Shown here: positions 27,218 through 36,502 of the stretch, in pieces
How the letters are laid out: every line of letters begins with the position of its first letter
Numbering within the stretch: the first letter of the stretch is position 1
Assembly (NCBI GenBank): GCA_945901725.1
Contig: CAMDLK010000001.1
Location: forward strand, 1-64,000
Direction of reading: 5' to 3'
DNA from: Bifidobacterium breve
GTDB lineage: Bacteria; Actinomycetota; Acidimicrobiia; Acidimicrobiales; Ilumatobacteraceae
Length of the DNA: 64,000 nucleotides
The notes under the pieces: model-generated
Seen by the model: only the letters and a program-made list of their open reading frames with translations
What the model was told of the DNA's origin: nothing
Databases searched by the model: none
Translations under genes and position numbers: made by a program

Positions 27218-27979
27218 GTGGAGGGTGCCTATGGCGTAGCGTTACCTCTTGTGCTTAGAGAAGACCAACCCCACGAATGGATCAGTTTCGAAGATCCCGA
27301 TGAAATGCGGACATGGATGCTTGATGCAACATTTTTGCGATCCAGCTATAAATGCATTTACGGACAAGGTTGCCAAGGAATTCTTGACGATGCTTCTCCG
27401 GAGTTAATGCACGGTTGTTGTTCTTTTGGTGCGCATTTTCTTGACGAGAAAGATTTCAAGAACGTCACCAAATATGTGAAACGCCTCAAAGGCCGTCACT
27501 GGAAGAATAAAGACAAGGCCAAAGATAAGGGCTGGTTCGTCACTGAGAAGGACGGCGAGAAGAAGACGCGCGTTGTAAACGGCGCATGTATCTTTCACAA
27601 CCCTCCCGGATTTGAAGGCGGAACTGGCTGCGCTTTCCATATTGCTGCGGTTGAGGCTGGCGAGCGTCACATGGACTGGAAACCAGACGTATGTTGGCAA
27701 GTACCTATTCGTTTGGAAGAGCACATTGAAGACGGCGGATACGTCGTCTCAACCATTCGTGAGTGGAAACGCCGCGATTGGGGTGAAGGTGGCGACGACT
27801 TTCATTGGTGGTGCACCGAGTCCGCCGATGCCTTCGTAGGCAAAGACCCCACATATACGTTCTTCACAGACGAATTGACTGAAATCATGGGCAAGAAGGC
27901 ATACGCCATCTTGGTAAAGATGTTGTCTGCCCCTGTCGGAGTTCCGTTGCCTCATCCAGCTCTTCGCAAGAAGGATTAA
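27218..27979 (+). CDS. Cys-rich hypothetical protein, possibly a metal-chelating domain (DUF3109/YkgJ-like)
   Basis: CIYGQGC, HGCCSF, NGACIFH, GTGCAFH, DVCWQVP, WWCTES. Confidence 0.7.
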   Translation: MEGAYGVALPLVLREDQPHEWISFEDPDEMRTWMLDATFLRSSYKCIYGQGCQGILDDASPELMHGCCSFGAHFLDEKDFKNVTKYVKRLKGRHWKNKDKAKDKGWFVTEKDGEKKTRVVNGACIFHNPPGFEGGTGCAFHIAAVEAGERHMDWKPDVCWQVPIRLEEHIEDGGYVVSTIREWKRRDWGEGGDDFHWWCTESADAFVGKDPTYTFFTDELTEIMGKKAYAILVKMLSAPVGVPLPHPALRKKD

Positions 27980-27983
27980 GACG

Positions 27984-28004
27984 AAGGGCTAGTTAGCCCT
28001 TTTT
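27984..28004 (+). terminator. Intrinsic terminator AAGGGCTA-GT-TAGCCCTTTTT
   Basis: Perfect 8-bp stem followed by T-tract just after the Cys-rich gene stop; overlaps the typA stop codon on the other strand. Confidence 0.75.
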
Positions 28005-29816
28005 CGAAGATTTGCGGCGCTCTTCAATGCTGAGCCCACGCTTACGAATACGAATGCTCTTTGGAGTTACTTCGACTAGCTCGTCGTCGCCGATCCACTC
28101 GATAGCAGTCTCTAAGGTGTGATCAACCGGAGCTGCAAGTTTTGGACCGTCATCATGGCTATGTGTACGAATGTTGGTCTTTTCTTTGGCGCGCACTGCG
28201 TTCACGACCATCTCTTCGCCGCGAGCCGCTTCTCCGATGACCATTCCTTCATATACCTCAACACCGGGTGCTACGAATAGCTCTCCACGTAATTGCAAGT
28301 TATCGAGCGCATATGCAGTTGTTGAACCAATACGGTCTGCAATCATTGCTCCGCCCAAGCGGTGAGGAAGTTCTCCTACCCATGGTGTCCAACCAGCATG
28401 AGTCTGATGTAGCAACGCTGTTCCGCGTGTGCTGCTCATCAACATTGAACGGAAGCCAATTAGGCCCCGAGATGGCGCTTCGAACGAAACAATGGTGCGT
28501 CCAGGATCTCCTTGGCGCAGGTCTGTCACGCGACCTTTACGAGGTGCAAGACCTTGAGTAATGGTGCCCACGTGCTCGTCAGGAACGTCACACGTCCCTG
28601 CTTCGAGAGGTTCGTGACGCTTGCCATTGATTTCCTTAGTAATTACTTCTGGACGTCCTACTTGAAGTTCGAAACCTTCACGACGCATGTTCTCAATTAG
28701 AACTGCAAGCTGAAGTTCTCCACGACCTGCCACGCTGGTGACGTCAGGCGAGTCGGTATCAGCAATCTTGATAGATACGTTTCCGAGAATTTCCTTCTGA
28801 AGACGATCACGCAAGTGGCGGCTAGTAACAAATTTGCCTTCACGACCTGCGTACGGAGAAGTGTTAACTCCGAACGCCATACGAATAACCGGTTCGTCAA
28901 CTTCAAGACGAGGTAAAGGCGTCGTGACAGTAAGGGCTGAAATCGTGTCACCAACTTCAACTTCAGGAATACCTGCAAGAACGAAAAGGTCGCCTGCTGA
29001 AATGGATTCAACTTCAGTTCTCCCGATTCCGTCAAAGACGCTGAGTTGCGCGATGCGGCGCTTCAATGGATTGCCGTCAGTGTCCTTGCCCCACAGAGCA
29101 ACAGTTTCACCCTTTTTCATTACGCCGCTATGAACGCGACCAATAGCAAGACGGCCCAAGTATTCAGAAGCATCAAGGTTTGTCACCAATGCTGCGAGAG
29201 GGGCAGTTGGGTCACCAGTTGGTGCGGGAACTGTAGTGAGGATTGTGTCGAGGAGGCATGACAAGTCTGCATCCGCAGCTGGCATTCCGATGCCAATCAT
29301 TGCGCGACCTTCACGGGCTACTGCAGAGATAACTGGGAACGACAACTGATCATCTGAACTGGCGAGATCGAGGAAAAGTTGCTCTACTTCGACAAGTACT
29401 TCTTCAGGTCGTGCGTCTTGGCGGTCAACCTTGTTGATCACCAAAATGACGGGCAGACCGAGTCCGAGTGCTTTTGACAAAACATAACGAGTTTGTGGAA
29501 GTGGGCCTTCAGCTGCATCAACCAAAAGAACGATTCCGTCGACCAGAGCAAGGGCACGCTCTACTTCCCCACCAAAGTCAGCGTGACCTGGAGTGTCAAC
29601 AATGTTGATCAAAGTACTTCCGTAGTTGATTCGTGCAGCCTTGGCAAGAATGGTGATACCACGTTCACGCTCTTGATCGTCTGAGTCCATGACTCGGTCA
29701 ATCACTGCGGCGTGAGACGCAAAAGCACCTGTAGACCTCAAGAGAGTGTCAACAAGTGTGGTTTTGCCGTGGTCAACGTGCGCCACTAGGGCAACATTAC
29801 GTAAGGAGTTTGTCAT
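27993..29816 (-). CDS. typA: GTP-binding protein TypA/BipA
   Basis: NVALVAHVDHGKTTLVDTLL, ERERGITILAKAARI, DTPGHADFGGEVERAL, INKVDRQDARPEEV. Confidence 0.97.
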   Translation of the reverse strand: MTNSLRNVALVAHVDHGKTTLVDTLLRSTGAFASHAAVIDRVMDSDDQERERGITILAKAARINYGSTLINIVDTPGHADFGGEVERALALVDGIVLLVDAAEGPLPQTRYVLSKALGLGLPVILVINKVDRQDARPEEVLVEVEQLFLDLASSDDQLSFPVISAVAREGRAMIGIGMPAADADLSCLLDTILTTVPAPTGDPTAPLAALVTNLDASEYLGRLAIGRVHSGVMKKGETVALWGKDTDGNPLKRRIAQLSVFDGIGRTEVESISAGDLFVLAGIPEVEVGDTISALTVTTPLPRLEVDEPVIRMAFGVNTSPYAGREGKFVTSRHLRDRLQKEILGNVSIKIADTDSPDVTSVAGRGELQLAVLIENMRREGFELQVGRPEVITKEINGKRHEPLEAGTCDVPDEHVGTITQGLAPRKGRVTDLRQGDPGRTIVSFEAPSRGLIGFRSMLMSSTRGTALLHQTHAGWTPWVGELPHRLGGAMIADRIGSTTAYALDNLQLRGELFVAPGVEVYEGMVIGEAARGEEMVVNAVRAKEKTNIRTHSHDDGPKLAAPVDHTLETAIEWIGDDELVEVTPKSIRIRKRGLSIEERRKSSKKG

Positions 29817-29849
29817 GGGGGTATTTCGTTTTCTGTCCGGCTATCCGGA

Positions 29850-30044
29850 TTAATCGATGTCGTCTTCGGATTCGTCTTCGTCTTCGTCGAAGCGCACCCC
29901 GTAGCGCTCGGCAATGGCTGCATACTCATCATCATCGGTAGCACTCACCCGTGGTGAGTCACCAAGACCTAGGTCTGCGGCACTGGGGCCTGCTTGCTTC
30001 AATTTCCGCGCTTCTTCAAACCGGCGATGTCGACCTTTTTTCAT
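29850..30044 (-). CDS. Small charged hypothetical protein (basic N-terminus, acidic C-terminus)
   Basis: MKKGRHRRFEEARKLKQAG...DEDEDESEDDID; GGAGA SD-like upstream; directly upstream of typA. Confidence 0.6.
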   Translation of the reverse strand: MKKGRHRRFEEARKLKQAGPSAADLGLGDSPRVSATDDDEYAAIAERYGVRFDEDEDESEDDID

Positions 30045-30135
30045 GGTCGGTCTCCGAACATTTCATTGGCATAAATGCCTACTGGACAACCGAAACGAGT
30101 GTACAGGTCAGTGAGACAAAAATATGACCTTTGCC

Positions 30136-31320
30136 TCAGGAAGGGTCAATATCAACCAGTTTTAGCCCAGAACCAGACGTTCCTGTAAAAGTCAGAGCTT
30201 TTCGACCCGCAACCAGGTCTTCAATGTCGGCCCCAACAATGTCTTTACGCCACCCGTGACGAAGTCGTGCTTCAGCAGACCCACTCAGTAAGTCCACGAT
30301 GTCTTTTCGAGTAGCAAGGAGTCCTGCATCGAGTTCGCTTTGCTTGGCAAGTTCCGTAATCCACGCTGAGACCAGGGTGACAGCAGGCCTCATGGTCTTC
30401 TCCAGATCTTCGCCATCGCTTGACGGGAAATTGAGTTCGCCGTCTACAGAATCGGCCACCCCGAATTGGATTGCTTCGAGAAGTGCTCTGCCATGTGGCC
30501 CGTTTGCATGACGATTGTCGACTCCCCTGCTCTGCAACAGATCATCTGCTGTACGAGGAGCGCGTTGGGCAACTCCGAGCACTGCGATGTCTGACAGAAC
30601 ATGACGAGGGGGTAGATCTAGGTCCATTGCTCGCTCTTCGCGCCATTTCGCTACAGCACGTGCAACGAAACGAGACTTGCCTCGCAATGTACGTACATCT
30701 TTGACACGCAACCAAGCATCTTCCGGTGCGTTTGGTCCAGTCGGTCTAGTGCGCAGTTCTTCGCATGCTTCTGCCGCCCATTCCATTCGCCCACGTTGTT
30801 CAAGATCAGAAAAAATGATGGACGAGAGTTCAGCGAGATAGGCCACATCAGAAGCGGCGTATCGCAACTGATCTGATGTCAAAGGCCTGCGCAACCAATC
30901 AGTCAGACGATCTCCCTTGGGCACGACTACTTTCAAGAGTGATTGCAGCAACGAAGCGAGAGATGGTTGCGTGTATCCAAGAAAACTTGCGCACAACTGA
31001 GTGTCAAGAATTCGTGAAGGGACAAAGCCAACGCTCTGAGTCAGAACGTCAAGGTCTTGTTGAGCGGCATGAAGAACACACAAAGATGGTCCGTCCATAA
31101 GAGGTCTCATCAGAGTGGCATCACATGACACCGGGTCAATTACACCGAGCCGATTGCCGGTGGCTATTTGAATCAGCGCCAACTGCGGGAAATAGGTCTT
31201 TTCACGATGGAATTCGGTATCCAAGTAATACACGTCTTGAGAACATGCATATGCAATGAACTCAACCAACGCAGAGTTTGTATCAATCCATTCAAAGGAA
31301 ATGTCAGGACGCTGTGTCAC
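30136..31320 (-). CDS. rnd: Ribonuclease D-like 3'-5' exonuclease with HRDC region
   Basis: YYLDTEFHREKTYFPQLALIQIA, VLHAAQQDLDVL, YAASDVAYLAEL. Confidence 0.92.
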   Translation of the reverse strand: MTQRPDISFEWIDTNSALVEFIAYACSQDVYYLDTEFHREKTYFPQLALIQIATGNRLGVIDPVSCDATLMRPLMDGPSLCVLHAAQQDLDVLTQSVGFVPSRILDTQLCASFLGYTQPSLASLLQSLLKVVVPKGDRLTDWLRRPLTSDQLRYAASDVAYLAELSSIIFSDLEQRGRMEWAAEACEELRTRPTGPNAPEDAWLRVKDVRTLRGKSRFVARAVAKWREERAMDLDLPPRHVLSDIAVLGVAQRAPRTADDLLQSRGVDNRHANGPHGRALLEAIQFGVADSVDGELNFPSSDGEDLEKTMRPAVTLVSAWITELAKQSELDAGLLATRKDIVDLLSGSAEARLRHGWRKDIVGADIEDLVAGRKALTFTGTSGSGLKLVDIDPS

Positions 31321-31633
31321 CTGTGGTCACCTCGTGTCCTTCAACAATCCACATTCCGGTACCACCGGCAACATTGATAAATGTTGTTCCTTCTAAGGAA
31401 GGAATAGTCGATAAGTGACCACACGCGCGCAAACTACGACCACCAGCCTGGCAAATCACATACACAATTGGGCCAAGTCCACATTCGTCTTCTCGACCGA
31501 CTAGTTCGGAGAGAGCGATATTGATAGCTCCAGGTACGTGACCCGTTACGTACTCATCGACTTCGCGAACGTCAATCACGATCCGATTGTTAAGAGCAGC
31601 GAACTCAGATATTGAAATTTCAGAAATTGACAT
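31304..31633 (-). CDS. Rhodanese-like domain protein
   Basis: VIDVREVDEYVTGHVPGAINIALSEL, VYVICQAGGRSLRACGHL. Confidence 0.9.
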   Translation of the reverse strand: MSISEISISEFAALNNRIVIDVREVDEYVTGHVPGAINIALSELVGREDECGLGPIVYVICQAGGRSLRACGHLSTIPSLEGTTFINVAGGTGMWIVEGHEVTTGDTAS

Positions 31634-31635
31634 GT

Positions 31636-32211
31636 CTAGATGTTAGTTGTCTCGTCTGAAGGGTTCAGGTCTGCAAATGAATTGATATTTCGGACAGCAT
31701 TCGCTGGGACAGGAACTTCTGCTACATCCAGGAGTACAGCCGCACGATGAACTGCTCGTTCATTCCTCTTCCAGACAGATTGAAGTGTTGACGAACACTC
31801 TTCTTTAGACCACGCCGCGCACAACCAATTCAGTCGGTCTGTGCGACCAACGGTTGCTTGAGCGTCATTCAAACCATTCACCAAACTAGAAATCACAGCA
31901 CTCGTAATAAAAGGCATGTCACATGACAAAACAACGACCGCATCATGCTCTGCATACTTCAAAGCGGTAATGACACCGCCTAGTGGGCCTTCTCCTGGAT
32001 AACCGTCCTTTTTCCAGGTGCCGGTAATGGACTTGGCCTTGGCTGCTGTGCCGCCGATAATGAGCACTTGCGTGGCTCCGGCTTCATGGGCCGCTAGTGA
32101 AACCCGGTTCGCCATTGATATTCCGTCCACCTCAAACGTGGCCTTATCGACGCCCATTCGCGAACTATCGCCACCAATGAGAATCGCGACCGTGAATTGC
32201 TCAGCAGACAT
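31636..32211 (-). CDS. mobA: Molybdenum cofactor guanylyltransferase-like protein
   Basis: VAILIGGDSSRMGVDKATFEVDG, GPLGGVITALKYAEHDAVVVLSCDMPF; start MSAEQF with TAGCGT-N7-ATG. Confidence 0.82.
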   Translation of the reverse strand: MSAEQFTVAILIGGDSSRMGVDKATFEVDGISMANRVSLAAHEAGATQVLIIGGTAAKAKSITGTWKKDGYPGEGPLGGVITALKYAEHDAVVVLSCDMPFITSAVISSLVNGLNDAQATVGRTDRLNWLCAAWSKEECSSTLQSVWKRNERAVHRAAVLLDVAEVPVPANAVRNINSFADLNPSDETTNI

Positions 32212-32252
32212 AATGACAACGCTACGGGCTGTTCTGCATCTATGGTGATGGC

Positions 32253-32552
32253 ATGAACTCCTTATGGGCATCAACAGACATAGAAACCCTTAAAAACCTG
32301 GCTCTGGGCCTCTCGGGAGCCTCAATAGTCGTTGGTTTGATTCTCATGAAAGTGGTCTCATCCATCATTGGAAAGATCATTTCCCTCGTCATCTTCGTGG
32401 CTATTGCTCTTGCTGGTTATTCACAACGCGCCCAAGTAATTGATTGCGCCAACTCAGTCAAAGCACAGGCCACTGCCACAGCGTCGGTAGACACGACGTG
32501 TACTTTCTTCGGACAAGACATCAAAGTCAAAGTTCCTCAGCCCTCACAATGA
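32253..32552 (+). CDS. Small membrane hypothetical protein
   Basis: 99 aa with hydrophobic segments; TATGGT-N6-ATG. Confidence 0.6.
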   Translation: MNSLWASTDIETLKNLALGLSGASIVVGLILMKVVSSIIGKIISLVIFVAIALAGYSQRAQVIDCANSVKAQATATASVDTTCTFFGQDIKVKVPQPSQ

Positions 32553-33307
32553 GGAAGAATTAGCTCATTCACAAATTGCAATGGGTGCGTCATCGGCGCA
32601 CCGTGAGCAGCATCGTGAAGTTCGACTAATCGTGCGTTCTTCAAATTTTGTGCAAGCCATCGTGCACCATCTGCATGATGTTTCATGCCATTAGATCCGA
32701 AACCACACAAGACGGGACACGCAATCTCTTCTGCTGACCACGGTTTGTTCTCACGCAAGGATGACAATTCGCCGACCAACGCAGCGCCTTCGCGTTTGCG
32801 TTCGTCTCTCGTGCGTTCAGGCAATGCTTCCCAATGTTTGTGCCCTATTAAACGAATCATGAAATTCTCTGCTGCTTCGGCCTCCGATGACGCGACCGCC
32901 ATAGCTCCAGCCGTAGTACCCGGCCACCATTCCATCCACGACAGCGGCGTCTCATATGTGCTGACGCCAATAACTTGACTACCAAGGCGCACTGAAGCCG
33001 CAAGGGCAATGTTCCCCCCGAACGAATGGCCGACCAAAACGGCCTTTCTGTCACCAATCAGAGTTGCTAGATCATCTACTTGGTTTGCGACAGTAAATGG
33101 TCCTGCATGGGGCCAAGATCTGCCATAGCCACGCCTGTCATAACGCAAAACGTGGTGGGATGTCTGAATGTGACGCGCCAAAAGTGCCATACCGCCACTT
33201 CTGTCGAGAGAACCGTGAATCAGAACTACCAGATTCTCCGAGTCAGGTCCCGATTCTGTTGAGAACAAGGAAGCTGAATCCAGTCGATGATGCTGCTCGC
33301 GAGCCAC
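32537..33307 (-). CDS. Alpha/beta-fold hydrolase
   Basis: VVLIHGSLDRSGGMALLARHI, VLVGHSFGGNIALAAS, DAAHGAPMTHP. Confidence 0.85.
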   Translation of the reverse strand: MAREQHHRLDSASLFSTESGPDSENLVVLIHGSLDRSGGMALLARHIQTSHHVLRYDRRGYGRSWPHAGPFTVANQVDDLATLIGDRKAVLVGHSFGGNIALAASVRLGSQVIGVSTYETPLSWMEWWPGTTAGAMAVASSEAEAAENFMIRLIGHKHWEALPERTRDERKREGAALVGELSSLRENKPWSAEEIACPVLCGFGSNGMKHHADGARWLAQNLKNARLVELHDAAHGAPMTHPLQFVNELILPHCEG

Positions 33308-33327
33308 TTCCCTATCCTTTCATAGTT

Positions 33328-33942
33328 GTGGAACTAATTCTTGTGCGTCATGGCCTCCCAGTGAGGAAAGAAAATACTGATGGGCCAGCAGACCCGGAGC
33401 TATCAATTGATGGGCATGCCCAGGCATCGCTGTTCGCGGCGTACATGATGTCTGAAAGTGTTGACGCCATTTATTCAAGTCCACTGCGTCGCGCAGTACA
33501 GACAGCTGAACCGCTATCAGCAGCTATAGGTATTGATCCGATTCTTGTGCCCGGTATTGCCGAATGGGATCAGCACTCAAATGAGTACATCCCTGTTGAA
33601 GAATTGAAAGCCGCAAATGACCCGCGTTGGTTGGAAATGGCTAAGGGCGGTTTCAGTTCTGACGAGATCCCAGAAGATTTTCATAATCGAGTTCTCGAAT
33701 CCATCGAAGACATCATCAACAAGCACAAAGGCAACACAGTTGTTGTTACGTGTCATGGCGGCGTCATTAACGACTACTTGTCACACATTTTGGGTATCGC
33801 AAACGCTCAGTTTTTCTATCCGAACTACACATCGATACATCGCATCGCTGCGTCATCATCAGGACATCGAAGCATCCTCTCCATCAATGAGACCTCACAC
33901 CTTCGCGGATCTGGACTGCCCACCGGACTGTTTCATGCCTAA
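33328..33942 (+). CDS. Histidine phosphatase family protein
   Basis: ELILVRHGLPV (RHG), YSSPLRRAVQTAEPL, VTCHGGVINDYL; in-frame GTG 33328 is a better start than 33097. Confidence 0.85.
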   Translation: MELILVRHGLPVRKENTDGPADPELSIDGHAQASLFAAYMMSESVDAIYSSPLRRAVQTAEPLSAAIGIDPILVPGIAEWDQHSNEYIPVEELKAANDPRWLEMAKGGFSSDEIPEDFHNRVLESIEDIINKHKGNTVVVTCHGGVINDYLSHILGIANAQFFYPNYTSIHRIAASSSGHRSILSINETSHLRGSGLPTGLFHA

Positions 33943-35170
33943 GACATCAGTTAGCAGCCTGTTGACATGGCTTGATCAGAGTCCAACGCCATTTCACGTT
34001 GTGCTGACCGCGGCTACATCGCTTGACTCTGCCGGTTTCACACGTGTCACGGAACTCGGTAACGAACTCCCCAATCTCGGTTACTTGGCTCACGATGGCT
34101 GCATCATCGCATGGCGGCTTGGTTCAGCCAAGGGTTCGTTACGAATCATTGGCGCTCATACTGATTCTCCGAACTTACGCGTTTTACCCCAACCAGATAT
34201 CCATCAACTTGGGTGGTCACAATTAGCAATTGAAATCTACGGTGGAGTACTTCTCAACTCCTGGCTCGACAGAGATTTAGGTATTGCAGGACGTGTGGTT
34301 GATTCGAGCGGCGTGTCTCATCTGTATTCGGCGCCTCAAGCCCTTGCTCGGGTTCCCCAGTTGGCAATTCATCTTGATAGAGAGATTGGTGACAAAGGTC
34401 TTCATCTTGACCGCCATCAACACATGACTCCGGTGTGGGGTTCCACAAAGCAATCATTCTCGCAATGGATTCGAAAAGTTACCGAAGTTGCTGACGTTGC
34501 AGCTTTTGATGCGCACCTATTCGACATCACTCCAGCAACATTGCTTGGCGTTGATAACTCACTACTTGCCAGTGGTCGTTTAGACAATCAGGCATCATGT
34601 TGGAGCGCTATTGAAGCGCTGCGAATTGCATCCGATTCCGATCACACTGCAATTCTTGTGTTGAATGACCACGAGGAAGTTGGAAGCAACAGTGCAACTG
34701 GTGCGGCCGGACCAATGCTTTCAAGTGTTGTATCGCGCGTATCAATGCAACACGGACTTCATGAAGGACAACAGTTTGATCGGCTCGCCACATCATGGTG
34801 TTTGTCTGCAGACAATGCTCATGCAATCCACCCAAATTATCCAGAGCGCCACGAACCACGCCATGCCCCATTGATAAACGAAGGCCCCGCAGTCAAAGTG
34901 AATGGAAACCAAAGATACGCAACATCTGCTCGCGGCCTTGCGCACATTCGTTCAATAGCTGAATCTAATGACATTCCGCTGCAGACGTTTGCATCGCGCA
35001 ACAATGTTCCTTGCGGCTCTACCATCGGTCCAATCACCGCTACCCAATTAGGTATTGAGGCTATTGACATCGGCATGCCACAACTTTCAATGCACTCAGC
35101 ACGGGAAATGTGCGGAGCCCATGACCCGCTTCACTTGGTGTCATTAATGGGCGCTTTCTTGCAGCGTTAA
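33935..35170 (+). CDS. M18-family aminopeptidase
   Basis: IIGAHTDSPNLRVLP, DNQASCWSAIEAL, LNDHEEVGSNSATGA; start MPKTSVSS at 33935. Confidence 0.9.
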   Translation: MPKTSVSSLLTWLDQSPTPFHVVLTAATSLDSAGFTRVTELGNELPNLGYLAHDGCIIAWRLGSAKGSLRIIGAHTDSPNLRVLPQPDIHQLGWSQLAIEIYGGVLLNSWLDRDLGIAGRVVDSSGVSHLYSAPQALARVPQLAIHLDREIGDKGLHLDRHQHMTPVWGSTKQSFSQWIRKVTEVADVAAFDAHLFDITPATLLGVDNSLLASGRLDNQASCWSAIEALRIASDSDHTAILVLNDHEEVGSNSATGAAGPMLSSVVSRVSMQHGLHEGQQFDRLATSWCLSADNAHAIHPNYPERHEPRHAPLINEGPAVKVNGNQRYATSARGLAHIRSIAESNDIPLQTFASRNNVPCGSTIGPITATQLGIEAIDIGMPQLSMHSAREMCGAHDPLHLVSLMGAFLQR

Positions 35171-35173
35171 GTC

Positions 35174-35863
35174 TCAATAATTGTTTGGGCACCCAGCAAG
35201 GCGTTGTGCTTCATCAAATAAACGCTGTAATTCTGTCGACAAGTCTCCACTCAACTCTTTCAACGCAGAACGCGGCAATCTTTCAGCACCGTTAACAACA
35301 GTTTGAATCGGCGTGCCGATGACAATCACACATTTGCGTGGGTAGATCATCTTTGACCCCTTAGGCATGACGCGTTCTGAACCGCCAATTCCTACTGGGA
35401 TAATCGGAACTCCAGCCTTGGCTGCCACATAGGTGGCACCATCAAATAGTGGCTGCACCAATGGTCCGCTTTGTCGGGTTCCCTCGGGAAACAACACCAG
35501 TGGTTCGCCAGCTTCAAGCACGGCGACGCAACGACGTAAGGCTTCGCGATCAGCAGTTCCTCGACTAACCGGAAACGCTCCAAGAGCTGAAACTATCCAA
35601 CCAATGGGTCCGTACTTCCAGATGGTGTCCTTTCCCATGAAACGCATCCGACGTCTCGTAACCGCGGCTGCGAGAGGAGTATCGATATTTGAACGATGAA
35701 TTGGTGCAAGAAGGAAAGCACCGGACTTGGGGATGTTCTCCTTGCCAATGATTGTTGTACGCGTGTATGAAGTGCATACCAAAACAACAAGACCTCGAAA
35801 AAGTTTGTAACAAACACGGCTCAGAAGACTCTGACCTGCCATAAATGTGTCGACCTCAGCCAT
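35174..35863 (-). CDS. 1-acyl-sn-glycerol-3-phosphate acyltransferase (PlsC-like)
   Basis: IHRSNIDTP (HX4D) and LFPEGTRQSG; start at MAEVDTF. Confidence 0.88.
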   Translation of the reverse strand: MAEVDTFMAGQSLLSRVCYKLFRGLVVLVCTSYTRTTIIGKENIPKSGAFLLAPIHRSNIDTPLAAAVTRRRMRFMGKDTIWKYGPIGWIVSALGAFPVSRGTADREALRRCVAVLEAGEPLVLFPEGTRQSGPLVQPLFDGATYVAAKAGVPIIPVGIGGSERVMPKGSKMIYPRKCVIVIGTPIQTVVNGAERLPRSALKELSGDLSTELQRLFDEAQRLAGCPNNY

Positions 35864-36500
35864 GGTCAACCCTTTCAAAATGAGTGACGATCTCAGCCAC
35901 AACTTCTTCGATGGTCCTACGACTGGAATCAACGACAACAGAATCGTGCGATGGCTTCAACGGCGAGTCAAGACGTGTCGAATCAAGATGATCACGTTCG
36001 GCAATGCTTGCGGCTACTGCTTGAATGTCGCCTCCGCTCTGACCTACACGACGCTCTGCACGGACTTCGGGAGAAGCGGTGAGAAAAATCTTGAGAATCG
36101 CATCTGGAAAAACAACCGTGCCAATATCACGCCCTTCCACGACACCACCTTCATGGTCGCGAATCCACGTACGTTGCTGCTCCCTCATGGCATCGCGAAC
36201 TGGCGTATGGGCAGCAATGATGCTGACAATGCTGTTGATCTCACTAGACCGAATTTCGGCAGATACATCTGTTCCGTTCAACATTGCTGCGTCTCGTCCA
36301 ATAACAACTGAGACATCCCGAGCAATCTTTCCTACTGCTTCAGCGTCATTGGCATCAGTCGATGATTGTTGCACTGCAAGAGCTACGCAGCGATACATAG
36401 CGCCGGTATCTAGGTAACGAAGGCCCGTTGCTGTGGAAACCTGTCGAGCCACTGTCGACTTCCCTGCCCCTGCAGGACCATCGATCGCAATAACGCGCAT
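35856..36500 (-). CDS. cmk: Cytidylate kinase
   Basis: MRVIAIDGPAGAGKSTVARQVSTATGLRYLDTGAMYRCVA, EGRDIGTVVFPDA. Confidence 0.95.
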   Translation of the reverse strand: MRVIAIDGPAGAGKSTVARQVSTATGLRYLDTGAMYRCVALAVQQSSTDANDAEAVGKIARDVSVVIGRDAAMLNGTDVSAEIRSSEINSIVSIIAAHTPVRDAMREQQRTWIRDHEGGVVEGRDIGTVVFPDAILKIFLTASPEVRAERRVGQSGGDIQAVAASIAERDHLDSTRLDSPLKPSHDSVVVDSSRRTIEEVVAEIVTHFERVDHG

Positions 36501-36502
36501 AG

